From Hymenobacter monticola (GTDB lineage Bacteria > Bacteroidota > Bacteroidia > Cytophagales > Hymenobacteraceae): a stretch of DNA of 64,000 bases. This document shows positions 25,925 to 34,639 of this stretch, in pieces. Under the pieces are notes generated by a model, which was not told where the DNA came from, searched no databases, and was given only the letters and a program-made list of their open reading frames with translations. Each line of letters starts with the position of its first letter. Position 1 is the first letter of the stretch. The translations under genes and the position numbers were made by a program. Location: the NCBI RefSeq assembly GCF_022811645.1, contig NZ_CP094534.1, positions 558,001-622,000 on the forward strand, in the 5' to 3' direction.

Positions 25925-26701
25925 ATGGCACGAGCAAGAAGTTGGGGCTGGCGCCTCTTGATTTTAATATGTTGGGCCGCAGGGTGTCGGAGTGAGCAGG
26001 TGGCTTTCCGGTCTCAACCTGTTGATAAACGCCAAGGCACTAGGTTGGCTTCCAAGGCAACAGTAGCTGCACAACCGGGCGAAACGGCCTGCTTCGTGAG
26101 TCGTTCGTTGCTGCTAGCTTCCGTAAATTCTCCATCGCCGGCGCTGTCGCGGCACAAACCACGCGGAGTCGGCCTCCCCCGTGCTGCCAAGCGCAGCGGG
26201 CAATTGCTACCACATGGCAAGGCGCAACGTCACTCGCTGGCTGTTGCGACTTCTACACTCAGGCATTCTATTGATGACCCGCCGTGGAATAGCATCATGT
26301 TTTTGCTGGGTGTGTCGTTGTGTGTAGCCGCGGTAATAACTGGCATCAACATCGGAGGTTGGTCAGGCTTAGGAGTTGGGGTGCTGCTGTATCTGGTCGG
26401 TACTTACATAGGGGCCAGGGGCTTTGCCGGGCCTAATAGACCAGCATCACCAAGCCCATCTTCGCGTCCGGCGCGGTTCCGCCGCCAGCTTGCTACCCTT
26501 CGCAGCTGGCAGCGGCTCAAGCTGGCGCGCAGCTCGACCACCTCGACCAGTCCTGGCGAAATAATCTTCACCGTAGGGACTTTGATGGTGCTGGTTGCGC
26601 TCATTCTGGGGCTTACCGGCGTATTGTCGGGTAATGTGGCTTTGCTGGTTGGATTGATAAGCTTTCTGTTGGCCGGTGCGGCCTACGGCGGCATCCGATA
26701 G
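25925..26701 (+). CDS. Lipoprotein with C-terminal membrane helices, paralogue of the previous gene
   Basis: A 258-residue protein with lipobox-like WAAGCRSEQ (Cys20) and the opening VAFRSQPVDKRQGTRLASKA, echoing the neighbour. Helices occur at about 120-158 and 215-255, split by a basic Ser/Pro-rich loop. It has an extra membrane pair compared with the 180-residue paralogue, suggesting a duplicated C-terminal domain. Function unknown. The 177-base AT-rich gap before it contains no gene. Confidence 0.6.
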   Translation: MARARSWGWRLLILICWAAGCRSEQVAFRSQPVDKRQGTRLASKATVAAQPGETACFVSRSLLLASVNSPSPALSRHKPRGVGLPRAAKRSGQLLPHGKAQRHSLAVATSTLRHSIDDPPWNSIMFLLGVSLCVAAVITGINIGGWSGLGVGVLLYLVGTYIGARGFAGPNRPASPSPSSRPARFRRQLATLRSWQRLKLARSSTTSTSPGEIIFTVGTLMVLVALILGLTGVLSGNVALLVGLISFLLAGAAYGGIR

Positions 26702-26720
26702 CGGCGCCTGCCTCCAACAT

Positions 26721-26728
26721 TACCTTTG
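26721..26728 (+). promoter_or_regulatory. -7 box of the hemB promoter
   Basis: TACCTTTG matches the Bacteroidota TAnnTTTG -7 element and lies 40 bases before the hemB GTG. No clear TTTG is seen at the usual upstream distance. Confidence 0.5.
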
Positions 26729-26767
26729 CGCGGGCTGTTCTAACCCATCTTACCAAACATATCCGCT

Positions 26768-27760
26768 GTGTCTTTTCTCCCGACCCACCGCCCCCGCCGC
26801 AACCGCAAATCCGCCGTCATTCGTGATATGGTGCAGGAAACCCGCCTCACCGCCCACGATTTCATCTACCCCATTTTCATCACCGAAGGCCAGAACCAGA
26901 CCGAGGAAATCAAGTCGATGCCCGGCATCATGCGCTTCACGGCCGACCGGGTGATTGACGAAATAGGGCAGTGCGTGGAGCTGGGCGTGAAAGCCTTTGC
27001 GCCCTTTCCCAACATCAATGAGGTGCTGAAGGACCCCATGGCCCGCGAAAGCACCAACCTCGAAGGCCTGTACCTGAAAACGGTGGCCGACATCAAGCGC
27101 CAGTTCCCGGAAGTGGTGCTAATGACCGACGTGGCCATGGACCCCTACAGCTCCGACGGGCACGACGGCGTGGTGGACCCCGATTCGGGCGAAATCCTCA
27201 ACGACCCCAGCCTGGAAGTGCTGGGCCAAATGGCCCTGGCGCAGGCCCGCGCCGGCGCCGACATCATCGGGCCGAGCGACATGATGGACGGCCGCGTGGC
27301 CTGGATTCGGCGCATTCTGGATGAGAACGGCTTTCAGCATGTGAGCATCATGAGCTACACGGCCAAGTACGCGTCGGCGTTCTACGGGCCATTCCGCGAT
27401 GCACTGTCGTCGGCTCCGAAGAAAGGCGACAAGAAAAGCTACCAGATGAACCCCGCCAACCGCCTGGAAGCCCTGCGCGAGTTGGCGCTGGACGAGGCTG
27501 AGGGTGCCGACATGGTGATGATTAAGCCCGCGCTGAGCTACCTCGACATCATTCGGGAAGTGAAAAACCACACCCACCTGCCCGTCACGGCCTACAACGT
27601 GAGCGGCGAGTACGCCATGATTAAAGCCGCTGCCCAAAACGGCTGGGTGGATGGCGAGCGCACCATGATGGAGGTGCTTACCAGCATCAAGCGCGCCGGT
27701 GCCGATGCCATTCTGACCTACTTTGCCAAGGAGGCGGCCGAAGTGCTGCGCCGCGGGTAG
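26768..27760 (+). CDS. hemB: Porphobilinogen synthase (delta-aminolevulinate dehydratase)
   Basis: A 330-residue TIM-barrel enzyme joining two 5-aminolevulinate molecules into porphobilinogen in heme synthesis. Schiff-base lysines lie in MSYTAKYASAFYGPFRDA (about Lys200) and MVMIKPALSYLD (about Lys253). The metal loop reads MTDVAMDPYSSDGHDGV: Asp and other residues replace the three zinc-binding cysteines, so this is the Mg/K-activated type. The GTG at 26768 fits the conserved RPRRNRKS start. Confidence 0.95.
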   Translation: MSFLPTHRPRRNRKSAVIRDMVQETRLTAHDFIYPIFITEGQNQTEEIKSMPGIMRFTADRVIDEIGQCVELGVKAFAPFPNINEVLKDPMARESTNLEGLYLKTVADIKRQFPEVVLMTDVAMDPYSSDGHDGVVDPDSGEILNDPSLEVLGQMALAQARAGADIIGPSDMMDGRVAWIRRILDENGFQHVSIMSYTAKYASAFYGPFRDALSSAPKKGDKKSYQMNPANRLEALRELALDEAEGADMVMIKPALSYLDIIREVKNHTHLPVTAYNVSGEYAMIKAAAQNGWVDGERTMMEVLTSIKRAGADAILTYFAKEAAEVLRRG

Positions 27761-27771
27761 GGAATAACAAT

Positions 27772-27888
27772 GTAGAGACGCGACACTTCGCGTCTCGGCG
27801 CTGAACGACCGGGACCGCGCCGCTTTCGTCCCCGCGCCATTCCCACACCATCGTTCGAACGCCGAGACGCGAAGTGTCGCGTCTCTAC
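27772..27888. repeat. Palindromic element (GTAGAGACGCGACACTTCGC family)
   Basis: Two 29-base arms, 27772-27800 and 27860-27888, are perfect inverted copies around a 59-base centre. The centre carries CTGAACGACC near the left arm and TCGTTCGAAC near the right. It lies 12 bases after hemB and would form a long hairpin in RNA. Confidence 0.85.
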
Positions 27889-27922
27889 TTCGTTTCAGCG
27901 TCCTTCCATTGCCATTATATCA

Positions 27923-28429
27923 ATGCTCACCATCCGCCGCGCTACCACTGCCGACATTCCCGACATCCTTGCCCTGGTGCGCCGGGTGGTGCCCCTCATG
28001 CAGGCCAGCGGCAACTTTCAGTGGACGGCTGACTACCCGAACGAGGCCGTTTTTGCCGCCGATATTGCGCACAACCACTTATGGGTAGCGGAACTGGACG
28101 GTGCCATTGCCGGCGTGGCCGCCCTCACGCAGGACCAGGACGCCGAATACGCGCAGGCCGACTGGGACGTGACCGAGCCCGCCCTCGTGACGCACCGCCT
28201 GGCCGTGGACCCAGCCACCCAAGGCAAAGGCGTGGCACTGGCCTTGATGAACCAAGCCGAAAAACAGGCCGTAGCGCAAGGTCTGAAGGTTTTGCGCGTG
28301 GATACCAACTCCGAAAACGTGGCCACCCAGCGGCTGTTTCCGAAACTGGGCTACCGCTTTGCGGGCGAGATTACGCTGGCGTTTCGGCCGGGGCTGCGGT
28401 TCTTCTGCTACGAGAAGCGGCTGGCATAG
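27923..28429 (+). CDS. GNAT-family N-acetyltransferase
   Basis: A 168-residue acetyl-CoA-dependent transferase: MLTIRRATTADIPDILALVR at the start, then LAVDPATQGKGVALALMNQA (acetyl-CoA loop) and TNSENVATQRLFPKLGYRFAG. The acceptor cannot be inferred. Its stop shares a base with the GTG start of the DUF92 gene. Confidence 0.92.
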   Translation: MLTIRRATTADIPDILALVRRVVPLMQASGNFQWTADYPNEAVFAADIAHNHLWVAELDGAIAGVAALTQDQDAEYAQADWDVTEPALVTHRLAVDPATQGKGVALALMNQAEKQAVAQGLKVLRVDTNSENVATQRLFPKLGYRFAGEITLAFRPGLRFFCYEKRLA

Positions 28430-29148
28430 TGGATTTCTCGCGGCTTGGTTTGGTGGTGTTGCTGCTGGGGCTGGGCATGTTCTACAGCGTGCGCGCGGGC
28501 AAGCTGACCGTGAGCGCCGCAACCACCGGCGGGGTGCTGGGACTGCTGATTTACCTCGGCAGCGGCTTTGGTGGGCTGGGTCTGTTGGCGCTGTTTTTCG
28601 GCCTGGGCACAGCGGCCTCGGGCTGGCGCGTGGCCGAGAAGCGCCGCCTGGGGCTAGCCGAGGAGAACAAAGGACGCCGCACCGCCGGCCAGGTAGTGGC
28701 CAATGCCGGCGTGGCGGGCCTGCTGGGCTTGCTGGCCTGGCAGCTGCCGCAACACGCCCCGCTTGCAGACCTGATGCTGGCCGGCAGCTTTGCCGCGGCT
28801 ACGGCCGACACGCTGTCCTCCGAGTTGGGTAACGTGTATGGCCGCCGTTACTTCAATGTGCTGACTTTCCGCCCCGATACACGCGGCCTGAACGGCGTGG
28901 TGAGCCTGGAAGGCACTTTGCTGGGGCTGGCCGGCACGGCCGTGCTGGCAGCAACCTACTGCCTTGGGGCAGGCTGGGGCACTACATTTGGCTGGCTGCT
29001 GGTAGCGGGCACGGCCGGCAACCTGATGGATTCGGTGCTGGGCGCTACGTTGGAACGGCGGGGCGTGCTGGGCAATAATGCGGTCAATTTTATCAATACC
29101 CTGACCGGGGCGCTGGTAGCGGGCGGGCTGGCGCAGTGGCTGGGGTAA
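28429..29148 (+). CDS. DUF92 membrane protein
   Basis: A 239-residue polytopic membrane protein with about six helices. DUF92 hallmarks: GKLTVSAATTGGVLGLLIY, AAATADTLSSELGNVYG, and NLMDSVLGATLERRG followed by NNAVNFINTLTGAL. Plant relatives (VTE6) are phytyl-phosphate kinases; the bacterial substrate is unknown. The GTG at 28429 overlaps the GNAT stop, so the pair is co-translated; longer upstream starts are shadow frames. Confidence 0.85.
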   Translation: MDFSRLGLVVLLLGLGMFYSVRAGKLTVSAATTGGVLGLLIYLGSGFGGLGLLALFFGLGTAASGWRVAEKRRLGLAEENKGRRTAGQVVANAGVAGLLGLLAWQLPQHAPLADLMLAGSFAAATADTLSSELGNVYGRRYFNVLTFRPDTRGLNGVVSLEGTLLGLAGTAVLAATYCLGAGWGTTFGWLLVAGTAGNLMDSVLGATLERRGVLGNNAVNFINTLTGALVAGGLAQWLG

Positions 29149-29165
29149 GACCAGGAATCAGTGTA

Positions 29166-29750
29166 TTACTTGGCCGTTGCAAAATCGGTTAGCGCGGCCA
29201 GTTCACTGGCTATCTGGCGCTCCCATTCCAGTTGTTTGTCGAGAAACAGGCCGTATTTGGTTTCGTCGGCGTACTGAACGACGCGTTTGTGGGCCTCGTC
29301 GTAGGCGGTGCGGAATAGTTCGTTGGGGTCGGGCTTACCGATGAGAATGATGCGCTTGGCCGAGGCCCGCAGCTGCTGGCGGAGCCGCCGGGAGGCCACT
29401 TCGTAGATATCCCACTCGGTTTGCATATAGCGTAGCTCCAGTGCGGTATGCAGGGTGTCGACGGGGTTCAGGTAGGAGGCAGAATGCTGAAAGAAGTTCT
29501 GCACCATGTGGTTGGCGCCCTTGCCCAGCAAGTCCAGGTTCATGCCTTGCAGCTGGATGCCGAAGAAGGCAAAGCTCTGGTTCAGGTTGTTTTGCGGCCG
29601 CACTTGCATTTGGAAGTCGCTGGGCCGAAGCCGGCGCGTGGGGCTCCAGAGCAGGTAGTCGGCCGACAACGGCTTTACCGGCTGCCACAGCTGAGCCCGA
29701 CTCTGAATGCCGCTTAACAAAAACGCTACCAGTAACGCCCACTTGGCCAT
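29166..29750 (-). CDS. Exported protein, possibly an inactive DUF922-like peptidase relative
   Basis: A 194-residue exported protein (MAKWALLVAFLLSGIQSRAQ signal). It shows LWSPTRRLRPSDFQMQVRPQ, which resembles the W-x-DF opening of DUF922 putative zinc peptidases. Where those carry an HEQ-x-H-FDI helix, this protein reads RYMQTEWDIYEVASRRLRQQ: the helix and the following RRLR survive but the HExxH ligands do not. The family link rests on pattern alone. It lies immediately upstream of the APC permease's end on the same strand. Confidence 0.5.
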   Translation of the reverse strand: MAKWALLVAFLLSGIQSRAQLWQPVKPLSADYLLWSPTRRLRPSDFQMQVRPQNNLNQSFAFFGIQLQGMNLDLLGKGANHMVQNFFQHSASYLNPVDTLHTALELRYMQTEWDIYEVASRRLRQQLRASAKRIILIGKPDPNELFRTAYDEAHKRVVQYADETKYGLFLDKQLEWERQIASELAALTDFATAK

Positions 29751-29782
29751 AATAAATCGGTTAGCAACCCGGTAAAACTGTT

Positions 29783-31186
29783 CTATCTGGCCTCAAACGG
29801 CCAGCGCCCCAGCCGCCGGCTCCACAGCAAAAACGCCACGGTGCCCAGCGCCATCATGCCCAATGCCGCCAGCTGGAAATAAACTTTAAAATGCACGCCG
29901 CCCCAGGTCACCTCGGCCGGGGCGATGCCCACAAACACGAACAACCACACCGCAATAGCCACGATGACGGGCAGCGGATAAAGCGGCATTTTGAACGGCA
30001 GCGCCGCCGTGCCCCGCCGCTTCCGGAGCAGCATCAGCCCCACGGCTTGGCCCACGAACTGCACCAGAATGCGCATGGCCAGGATGGCCGAAATGACTTC
30101 GCCCAGCCGGAACAGCAGGCTGAACACGAAGCCCACGCCGCCCAGCAGCAGCAGCGAGATGTAGGGGAATTGCTTGGTGGGGTGCAGCTTGCCGAACACG
30201 GGCAAAAACTCGCCATCGGCCGCCGCGGCGTAGGGAATGCGCGAGTAGCCCAGCAACACCGCAAACAGCGAGGCGAACGCTACCAGCAGCACCAGCCCGG
30301 TGGCAAAAGTGGCGGCGGCCGGCCCGTAGAGCCGCTCCACAAACACGCTCACAATGAACTGCGACTTGTCGCCGGCGCCCGCCTGCCAGGCCTGCACCTC
30401 CTGCCAGGGAATGACGGTGCCTACGCTCCAGTTCAGCAGCAGGTAGAGCGCCGCAATGCCGAGAATGCTCAGGAAAATGCTGCGCGGAATGACGCGCTGC
30501 GGGTTCACGATTTCGGCGCCGAGGTGGCACACGTTGTAGTAGCCGAGGTAGGAATAGATGGTTTTGACGGCCGCCTGGCCCATGGCCACCGAAATCAGCA
30601 GGCCCGGCAAGGCCGGAAAGCCACCGCTAGGGAAGATGTCGACGTGGTGGTTGGGGTGGGTGACGCCGCCGAAAATCAGCCAGCCCATGAGGCCCAGCAC
30701 GCCCACCCACAGCGCCACGCCCAGCTTGCCAATGTCCTCGATGCGGCGGTAGAGCAGCACCACCAGTAGCAGCACCACGGTGCCGGCCACAGCTTTGGGC
30801 TGCCACCATTCGGTCATGGGCACGAGGTAGCCGAAGTATTGGGCGAAGCCGATGGCGCCCGAGGCCAGCACCAGCGGCGACTGAATGAGCGTTTGCCACA
30901 CATAGAGAAAGGACATGTAGCGGCCCCACTTCTGCTCGCCATAGGCCAGCTTAAGGAAGCGGTAGCTGCCGCCGGCTTCGGGGTAAGCCGCGCCCAGCTC
31001 GCTCCAGATGAGACCATCGACGGAAGCGAGGGCGGCGCCCACCAGCCAGGCCAGCAGGAAATTCGGCCCCATAAAGCCCATCACGAGCGGCAGGGTGACA
31101 AAGGGGCCAATGCCCACCATGTCAATCATGTTTAGGGCGGTGGCCTGAACCAGGCCGAGGCGGCGCTGCAAAGAAGGTGCGGACAT
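29783..31186 (-). CDS. APC-superfamily amino acid permease
   Basis: A 467-residue inner-membrane transporter with 12 hydrophobic helices. Family features: GLVQATALNMIDMVGIGPFV (first unwound helix), ELGAAYPEAGGSYRFLKLAYG, SYLGYYNVCHLGAEIVNPQR and YSRIPYAAAADGEFLPVFGK. ATG 31186 (MSAPSLQRRLGLVQ) is right; the longer upstream frame runs through a palindromic element. Substrate specificity is not visible. Confidence 0.92.
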   Translation of the reverse strand: MSAPSLQRRLGLVQATALNMIDMVGIGPFVTLPLVMGFMGPNFLLAWLVGAALASVDGLIWSELGAAYPEAGGSYRFLKLAYGEQKWGRYMSFLYVWQTLIQSPLVLASGAIGFAQYFGYLVPMTEWWQPKAVAGTVVLLLVVLLYRRIEDIGKLGVALWVGVLGLMGWLIFGGVTHPNHHVDIFPSGGFPALPGLLISVAMGQAAVKTIYSYLGYYNVCHLGAEIVNPQRVIPRSIFLSILGIAALYLLLNWSVGTVIPWQEVQAWQAGAGDKSQFIVSVFVERLYGPAAATFATGLVLLVAFASLFAVLLGYSRIPYAAAADGEFLPVFGKLHPTKQFPYISLLLLGGVGFVFSLLFRLGEVISAILAMRILVQFVGQAVGLMLLRKRRGTAALPFKMPLYPLPVIVAIAVWLFVFVGIAPAEVTWGGVHFKVYFQLAALGMMALGTVAFLLWSRRLGRWPFEAR

Positions 31187-31230
31187 GGGGGCGAAAGTAG
31201 CGCGGAACGAGTACGCGGCACGCCTGGCAC

Positions 31231-31318
31231 GAGTACTCCGAAGCTCCTGCTTCGGCCCGCCTGCACCAAACCCAGCAAGTCGTTCAGGGCGGGCCGAAGC
31301 AGGAGCTTCGGGGTACTC
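31231..31318. repeat. Palindromic element, family A copy 1
   Basis: Arms 31231-31260 and 31289-31318 (core CCGAAGCTCCTGCTTCGG, one mismatch) flank a 28-base loop that contains CGTTCAGGG. It lies between the divergent permease and first CDF gene. Other copies are at 34433, 36369 and 53929. Confidence 0.85.
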
Positions 31319-31389
31319 GCTCATCCAACCCCTACCGCCGCGGCCCCGTAAGCCTCGCCAATACTTCACCAAATCTTCATCTAAAATCC

Positions 31390-32331
31390 ATGGCGGGCAG
31401 TTCTTCCAAAATTGTGGTGTACGGCGCCATTGGGGCCAACCTGGCCATTGCCGTGTCCAAGTTTGTGGCGGCGGCCTTCACCGGCAGCGCGGCCATGATG
31501 TCGGAGGGCATTCACTCGCTCGTCGACAGCGGCAACGGCCTGCTTATCCTTTTTGGCATGAACCGCAGCGCCCGGCCCGCCGATGCGCGCCACCCCTTCG
31601 GCTACAGCAAGGAAATCTATTTCTGGACGGTGATTGTGGCGGTTTTGATATTTGCCGTGGGCGGCGGCATGTCGCTCTACAAGGGCTACCAGTACATTCG
31701 CAGCCCTGCCCCGCTCACCGACCCTACCTGGAACTACTGGGTGCTGGGGCTGGCCATTGTGTTTGAGGGCGTGGCCTGCACGCTGGCCTACCGCGAGTTT
31801 CAGAAGACGCAGGGCGAGCAGGGTTTCTGGCAGGCGCTGCGCACCAGCCGCGACCCGGCCGTATTCGCCATTCTGCTCGAAGACTTAGCCGCGCTGGTGG
31901 GCCTGGTCATTGCGCTGGCTGGCATTTTCTTCGGGCACTTGCTCAACAACCTGTACCTCGATGGCGTAGCGTCCATGACCATTGGGGCGCTGCTAGTAGG
32001 CATGGCCGTGTTTATGCTCAGCGAAGCCAAGGGCCTGCTGGTGGGTGAAGGCGCCAGCCCCGACGTGCTGCGCCACCTCGAAACCCTGACCCGCCAGGAC
32101 GCCGCCGTGAGCGAGCTGCGCGCCCCGCTCACCATGTACCTAGGCCCGGCCGACGGCATTCTGGCCCTCGACATCGCCTTTCACGACCACCTCACGGCAG
32201 TGGAAGTAGAGCAAGCCATCCAGCGCCTGCAAACCGCCATCAAAGCAAAATACCCCGAGTTCAACAAGATTTTTATCGAAGCCTCCTCGTTGGCCGGGCA
32301 CGCCGACGCCAGTCCGGCCGTCGCGTCGTAG
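31390..32331 (+). CDS. Cation diffusion facilitator transporter, first of three
   Basis: A 313-residue CDF-family protein (ZnT9/SLC30A9-like subgroup) exporting divalent metal such as zinc in exchange for protons. Six helices: the first conserved block is SKFVAAAFTGSAAMMSEGIH, then SLVDSGNGLL (HxxxD metal site across the two), RHPFGYSKEIYFWTVIVAV, DPAVFAILLEDLAALVGLVI and a cytosolic C-terminal domain with LGPADGILALDIAFHDHLT. The next two genes are close paralogues in the same orientation. Confidence 0.92.
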   Translation: MAGSSSKIVVYGAIGANLAIAVSKFVAAAFTGSAAMMSEGIHSLVDSGNGLLILFGMNRSARPADARHPFGYSKEIYFWTVIVAVLIFAVGGGMSLYKGYQYIRSPAPLTDPTWNYWVLGLAIVFEGVACTLAYREFQKTQGEQGFWQALRTSRDPAVFAILLEDLAALVGLVIALAGIFFGHLLNNLYLDGVASMTIGALLVGMAVFMLSEAKGLLVGEGASPDVLRHLETLTRQDAAVSELRAPLTMYLGPADGILALDIAFHDHLTAVEVEQAIQRLQTAIKAKYPEFNKIFIEASSLAGHADASPAVAS

Positions 32332-32431
32332 CGCGGGCTTTCAGTCAGCGCCCTACCCGATGATGCAACGCAGACTGGCAGCCCACGCTGCGGTCCAAAC
32401 ACTGCCTTAACCTCCCGCGTAAGCCCCCGTC

Positions 32432-33361
32432 ATGAGTTCACCAAACAGTTCGAAATTTGCCATCTATGGCGCCATCGGGGCCAACGTGGCCATTGCCGCC
32501 AGCAAGTTTGTGGCAGCGTATTTCACGGGCTCCTCGGCCATGCTCTCCGAGGGCATTCACTCGCTGGTGGATAGCGGCAACGGCATTCTTATTCTTTATG
32601 GGGTAAAGCAAGCCGAGAAGCCCGCCGACAAGCGCCATCCCTTTGGTCGCAGCAAGGAGCTGTATTTCTGGGCTTTGATTGTGGCCATTCTGGTTTTTTC
32701 GGTGGGCGGCGGCATGTCGTTCTATGAAGGCATTGAGCACCTCAAGCACCCCGCTCCCATCACCGACCCCACCTGGAACTACTGGGTGCTGGGCCTCTCG
32801 CTGCTGTTTGAGGGCATTTCCTGTTTCCTGGCGTTCAAGGCCTTTAATGCCGACCGGGGTGACACGGGCTTCTGGGAAACCCTGCGCCGCAGCAAGGACC
32901 CGTCGGTGTTTGCCATTCTGCTCGAAGACCTGGCGGCGCTGCTGGGCCTGGTCATCGCGCTGGCGGGCGTGTACTTCGGCCATTTGCTGAACAACCCCTA
33001 CCTCGACGGCGCGGCTTCCATTGCCATCGGCGTGTTGCTGGTGGGCGTGGCGCTGTTTCTCATCTACAAAACCAAGCGCCTGCTGGTGGGCACCGGCGTA
33101 GACGACGAAACCGTGGACGCCATCGAAGCCCTCGTGCGGGCCCAGCCCCATGTGGAGCAAGTGGGCCCGCCCCTCACCTCCTACCTCGGCCCGGCCGACG
33201 TCATTCTGGCCCTGGATGTGGAGTTTAAGGACAACCTCACGGCCGAGGAGATTGAGCACGCCATCGACAAGCTACAGGACGACATCCGGGCAAAATATCC
33301 CGAGATGAAACGCATTTTCGTAGAAGCTAAGTCGCTGTCGAGCCGGGTAGTAGCACGCTAA
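32432..33361 (+). CDS. Cation diffusion facilitator transporter, second of three
   Basis: A 309-residue CDF transporter very similar to its neighbours: SKFVAAYFTGSSAMLSEGIH, SLVDSGNGILILYG, RHPFGRSKELYFWALIVAI, FAILLEDLAALLGLVIALAG and LGPADVILALDVEFKDNLT. Metal-site residues are the same as in the first copy, so all three probably transport similar cations. It begins 100 bases after the first gene; that gap contains nothing recognisable. Confidence 0.92.
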   Translation: MSSPNSSKFAIYGAIGANVAIAASKFVAAYFTGSSAMLSEGIHSLVDSGNGILILYGVKQAEKPADKRHPFGRSKELYFWALIVAILVFSVGGGMSFYEGIEHLKHPAPITDPTWNYWVLGLSLLFEGISCFLAFKAFNADRGDTGFWETLRRSKDPSVFAILLEDLAALLGLVIALAGVYFGHLLNNPYLDGAASIAIGVLLVGVALFLIYKTKRLLVGTGVDDETVDAIEALVRAQPHVEQVGPPLTSYLGPADVILALDVEFKDNLTAEEIEHAIDKLQDDIRAKYPEMKRIFVEAKSLSSRVVAR

Positions 33362-33368
33362 AAGACCA

Positions 33369-33465
33369 TCATGCAGCGCGCAGCGAAGCATCTGGCCCGC
33401 TTTAACTAAACCCAATGGACTGGATTGCATTGCGCACGCGAGATGCTTCGCTGCGCGCTGCATGA
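33369..33465. repeat. Palindromic element between second and third CDF genes
   Basis: Arms TCATGCAGCGCGCAGCGAAG(CATCT) at 33369-33393 and its exact inverse at 33441-33465. It belongs to the GTCAT-NNN-GAGC...GAAGCATC superfamily also seen at 49273 and 50207, and starts eight bases after the CDF2 stop. Confidence 0.8.
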
Positions 33466-33503
33466 CGTTCTTTGCCTTCAACACCCCACCCCTACCCCGC
33501 CGC

Positions 33504-34433
33504 ATGGCCAACGCTAACGCATCCAAACTCTCCCTCTACGGCGGCATCGCCGCCAACGTCGCCATTGCCATCAGCAAGTTTGTGGCTGCTTATTTCACCG
33601 GCTCATCGGCCATGCTCTCCGAGGGCATCCACTCGCTGGTGGATACCGGCAACAGCGGCCTGCTGCTCTACGGCACCGCCCAGAGCCAGCGGCCGGCCGA
33701 TGCCGAACACCCGTTTGGCCACAGCAAGGAGCTGTATTTCTGGGGCCTGATTGTGGCGGTGCTCATCTTCGCCATCGGCGGTGGCATGTCGTTTTATGAA
33801 GGCATCAAGCACATTCAGCACCCCGAGCCCATCGAAGACGCCACTTGGAACTACGTGGTGCTGGGCTTGTCCTTTCTGTTTGAGGGCTTGGCGTTTTTTC
33901 TGTCGGTGAAGGCCCTGCTGGCGACAGCGGACCGCAACGTGGGCTTCGTGCAGATGCTGAAGACCAGCCGCGACCCGGCCGTGTTTGCCTCCGTGATGGA
34001 AAACCTGGCCGCGCTGCTCGGTCTGGCCATTGCCGGACTGGGCGTGTTTCTGGGCCATTTGCTGAACAATCCTTACTTCGACGGCGGCGCTTCCATTGCC
34101 ATTGGCTTACTGCTGATGCTGGTGGCCGTGTTTCTGGTGGGGCGCACCAAGGGCTTGCTGGTGGGCACCGGCGTGGATGCCAATACCCTAGCCAACCTGG
34201 AGCGCATTGCCCGTGCCGCCCCGCAGGTGCGCGAAATCCGCTCGCCCCTCACCATGTACCTCGGCCCCAACGACGTCATCATGGCCCTCGACGTGGATTT
34301 TGCCGACAACATGAGCTCGACCCAGGTGGCCACCGCCGTGGAGGAACTGCAGGACGCCATCCGCAAGGAGCACCCCGAGGTGCAGCGCATTTTCATCGAG
34401 GCCAAGAACCTAGTGCAGGCCGCCGGGAAGTAG
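33504..34433 (+). CDS. Cation diffusion facilitator transporter, third of three
   Basis: A 309-residue CDF transporter: SKFVAAYFTGSSAMLSEGIH, SLVDTGNSGLLLYG, EHPFGHSKELYFWGLIVAV, FASVMENLAALLGLAIAGLG and LGPNDVIMALDVDFADNMS. ED in the fourth block of the other copies is EN here, a possible difference in metal site. ATG 33504 (MANANASKLSLYGG) aligns with the paralogues; an in-frame start 42 bases earlier is in the palindrome and was rejected. Its stop codon is part of the following palindromic element. Confidence 0.92.
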   Translation: MANANASKLSLYGGIAANVAIAISKFVAAYFTGSSAMLSEGIHSLVDTGNSGLLLYGTAQSQRPADAEHPFGHSKELYFWGLIVAVLIFAIGGGMSFYEGIKHIQHPEPIEDATWNYVVLGLSFLFEGLAFFLSVKALLATADRNVGFVQMLKTSRDPAVFASVMENLAALLGLAIAGLGVFLGHLLNNPYFDGGASIAIGLLLMLVAVFLVGRTKGLLVGTGVDANTLANLERIARAAPQVREIRSPLTMYLGPNDVIMALDVDFADNMSSTQVATAVEELQDAIRKEHPEVQRIFIEAKNLVQAAGK

Positions 34434-34514
34434 AACGTGTACCCCGAAGCTCCTGCTTCGGCTCGCGGCAGCATCGTTCAACGAGCCGAAGCAGGAGCTT
34501 CGGGGTACTCGTTC
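34433..34514. repeat. Palindromic element, family A copy 2
   Basis: 33-base arms 34433-34465 and 34482-34514 with core CCGAAGCTCCTGCTTCGG and loop GCATCGTTCAACG. Including two more bases on the left and three on the right, TAGAACG/CGTTCTA is symmetric; the left TAG is the CDF3 stop codon. Confidence 0.85.
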
Positions 34515-34639
34515 TATTTGCCGTCTCCACTAACCTCGGCCTTAACCTCCGGCGCCTTTTTTCAGTTTAAGCCATACCCTGCCCGTGCCCGCCTCAACCA
34601 GCGGGCGCGGGCATTCGCCTATTACCCCGTTTCCAAGCT

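Noticed and set aside
27772..27888. Palindrome considered as a CRISPR or IS element
   Set aside because: A single inverted pair without regular spacers or a transposase frame; annotated as a palindromic element instead.
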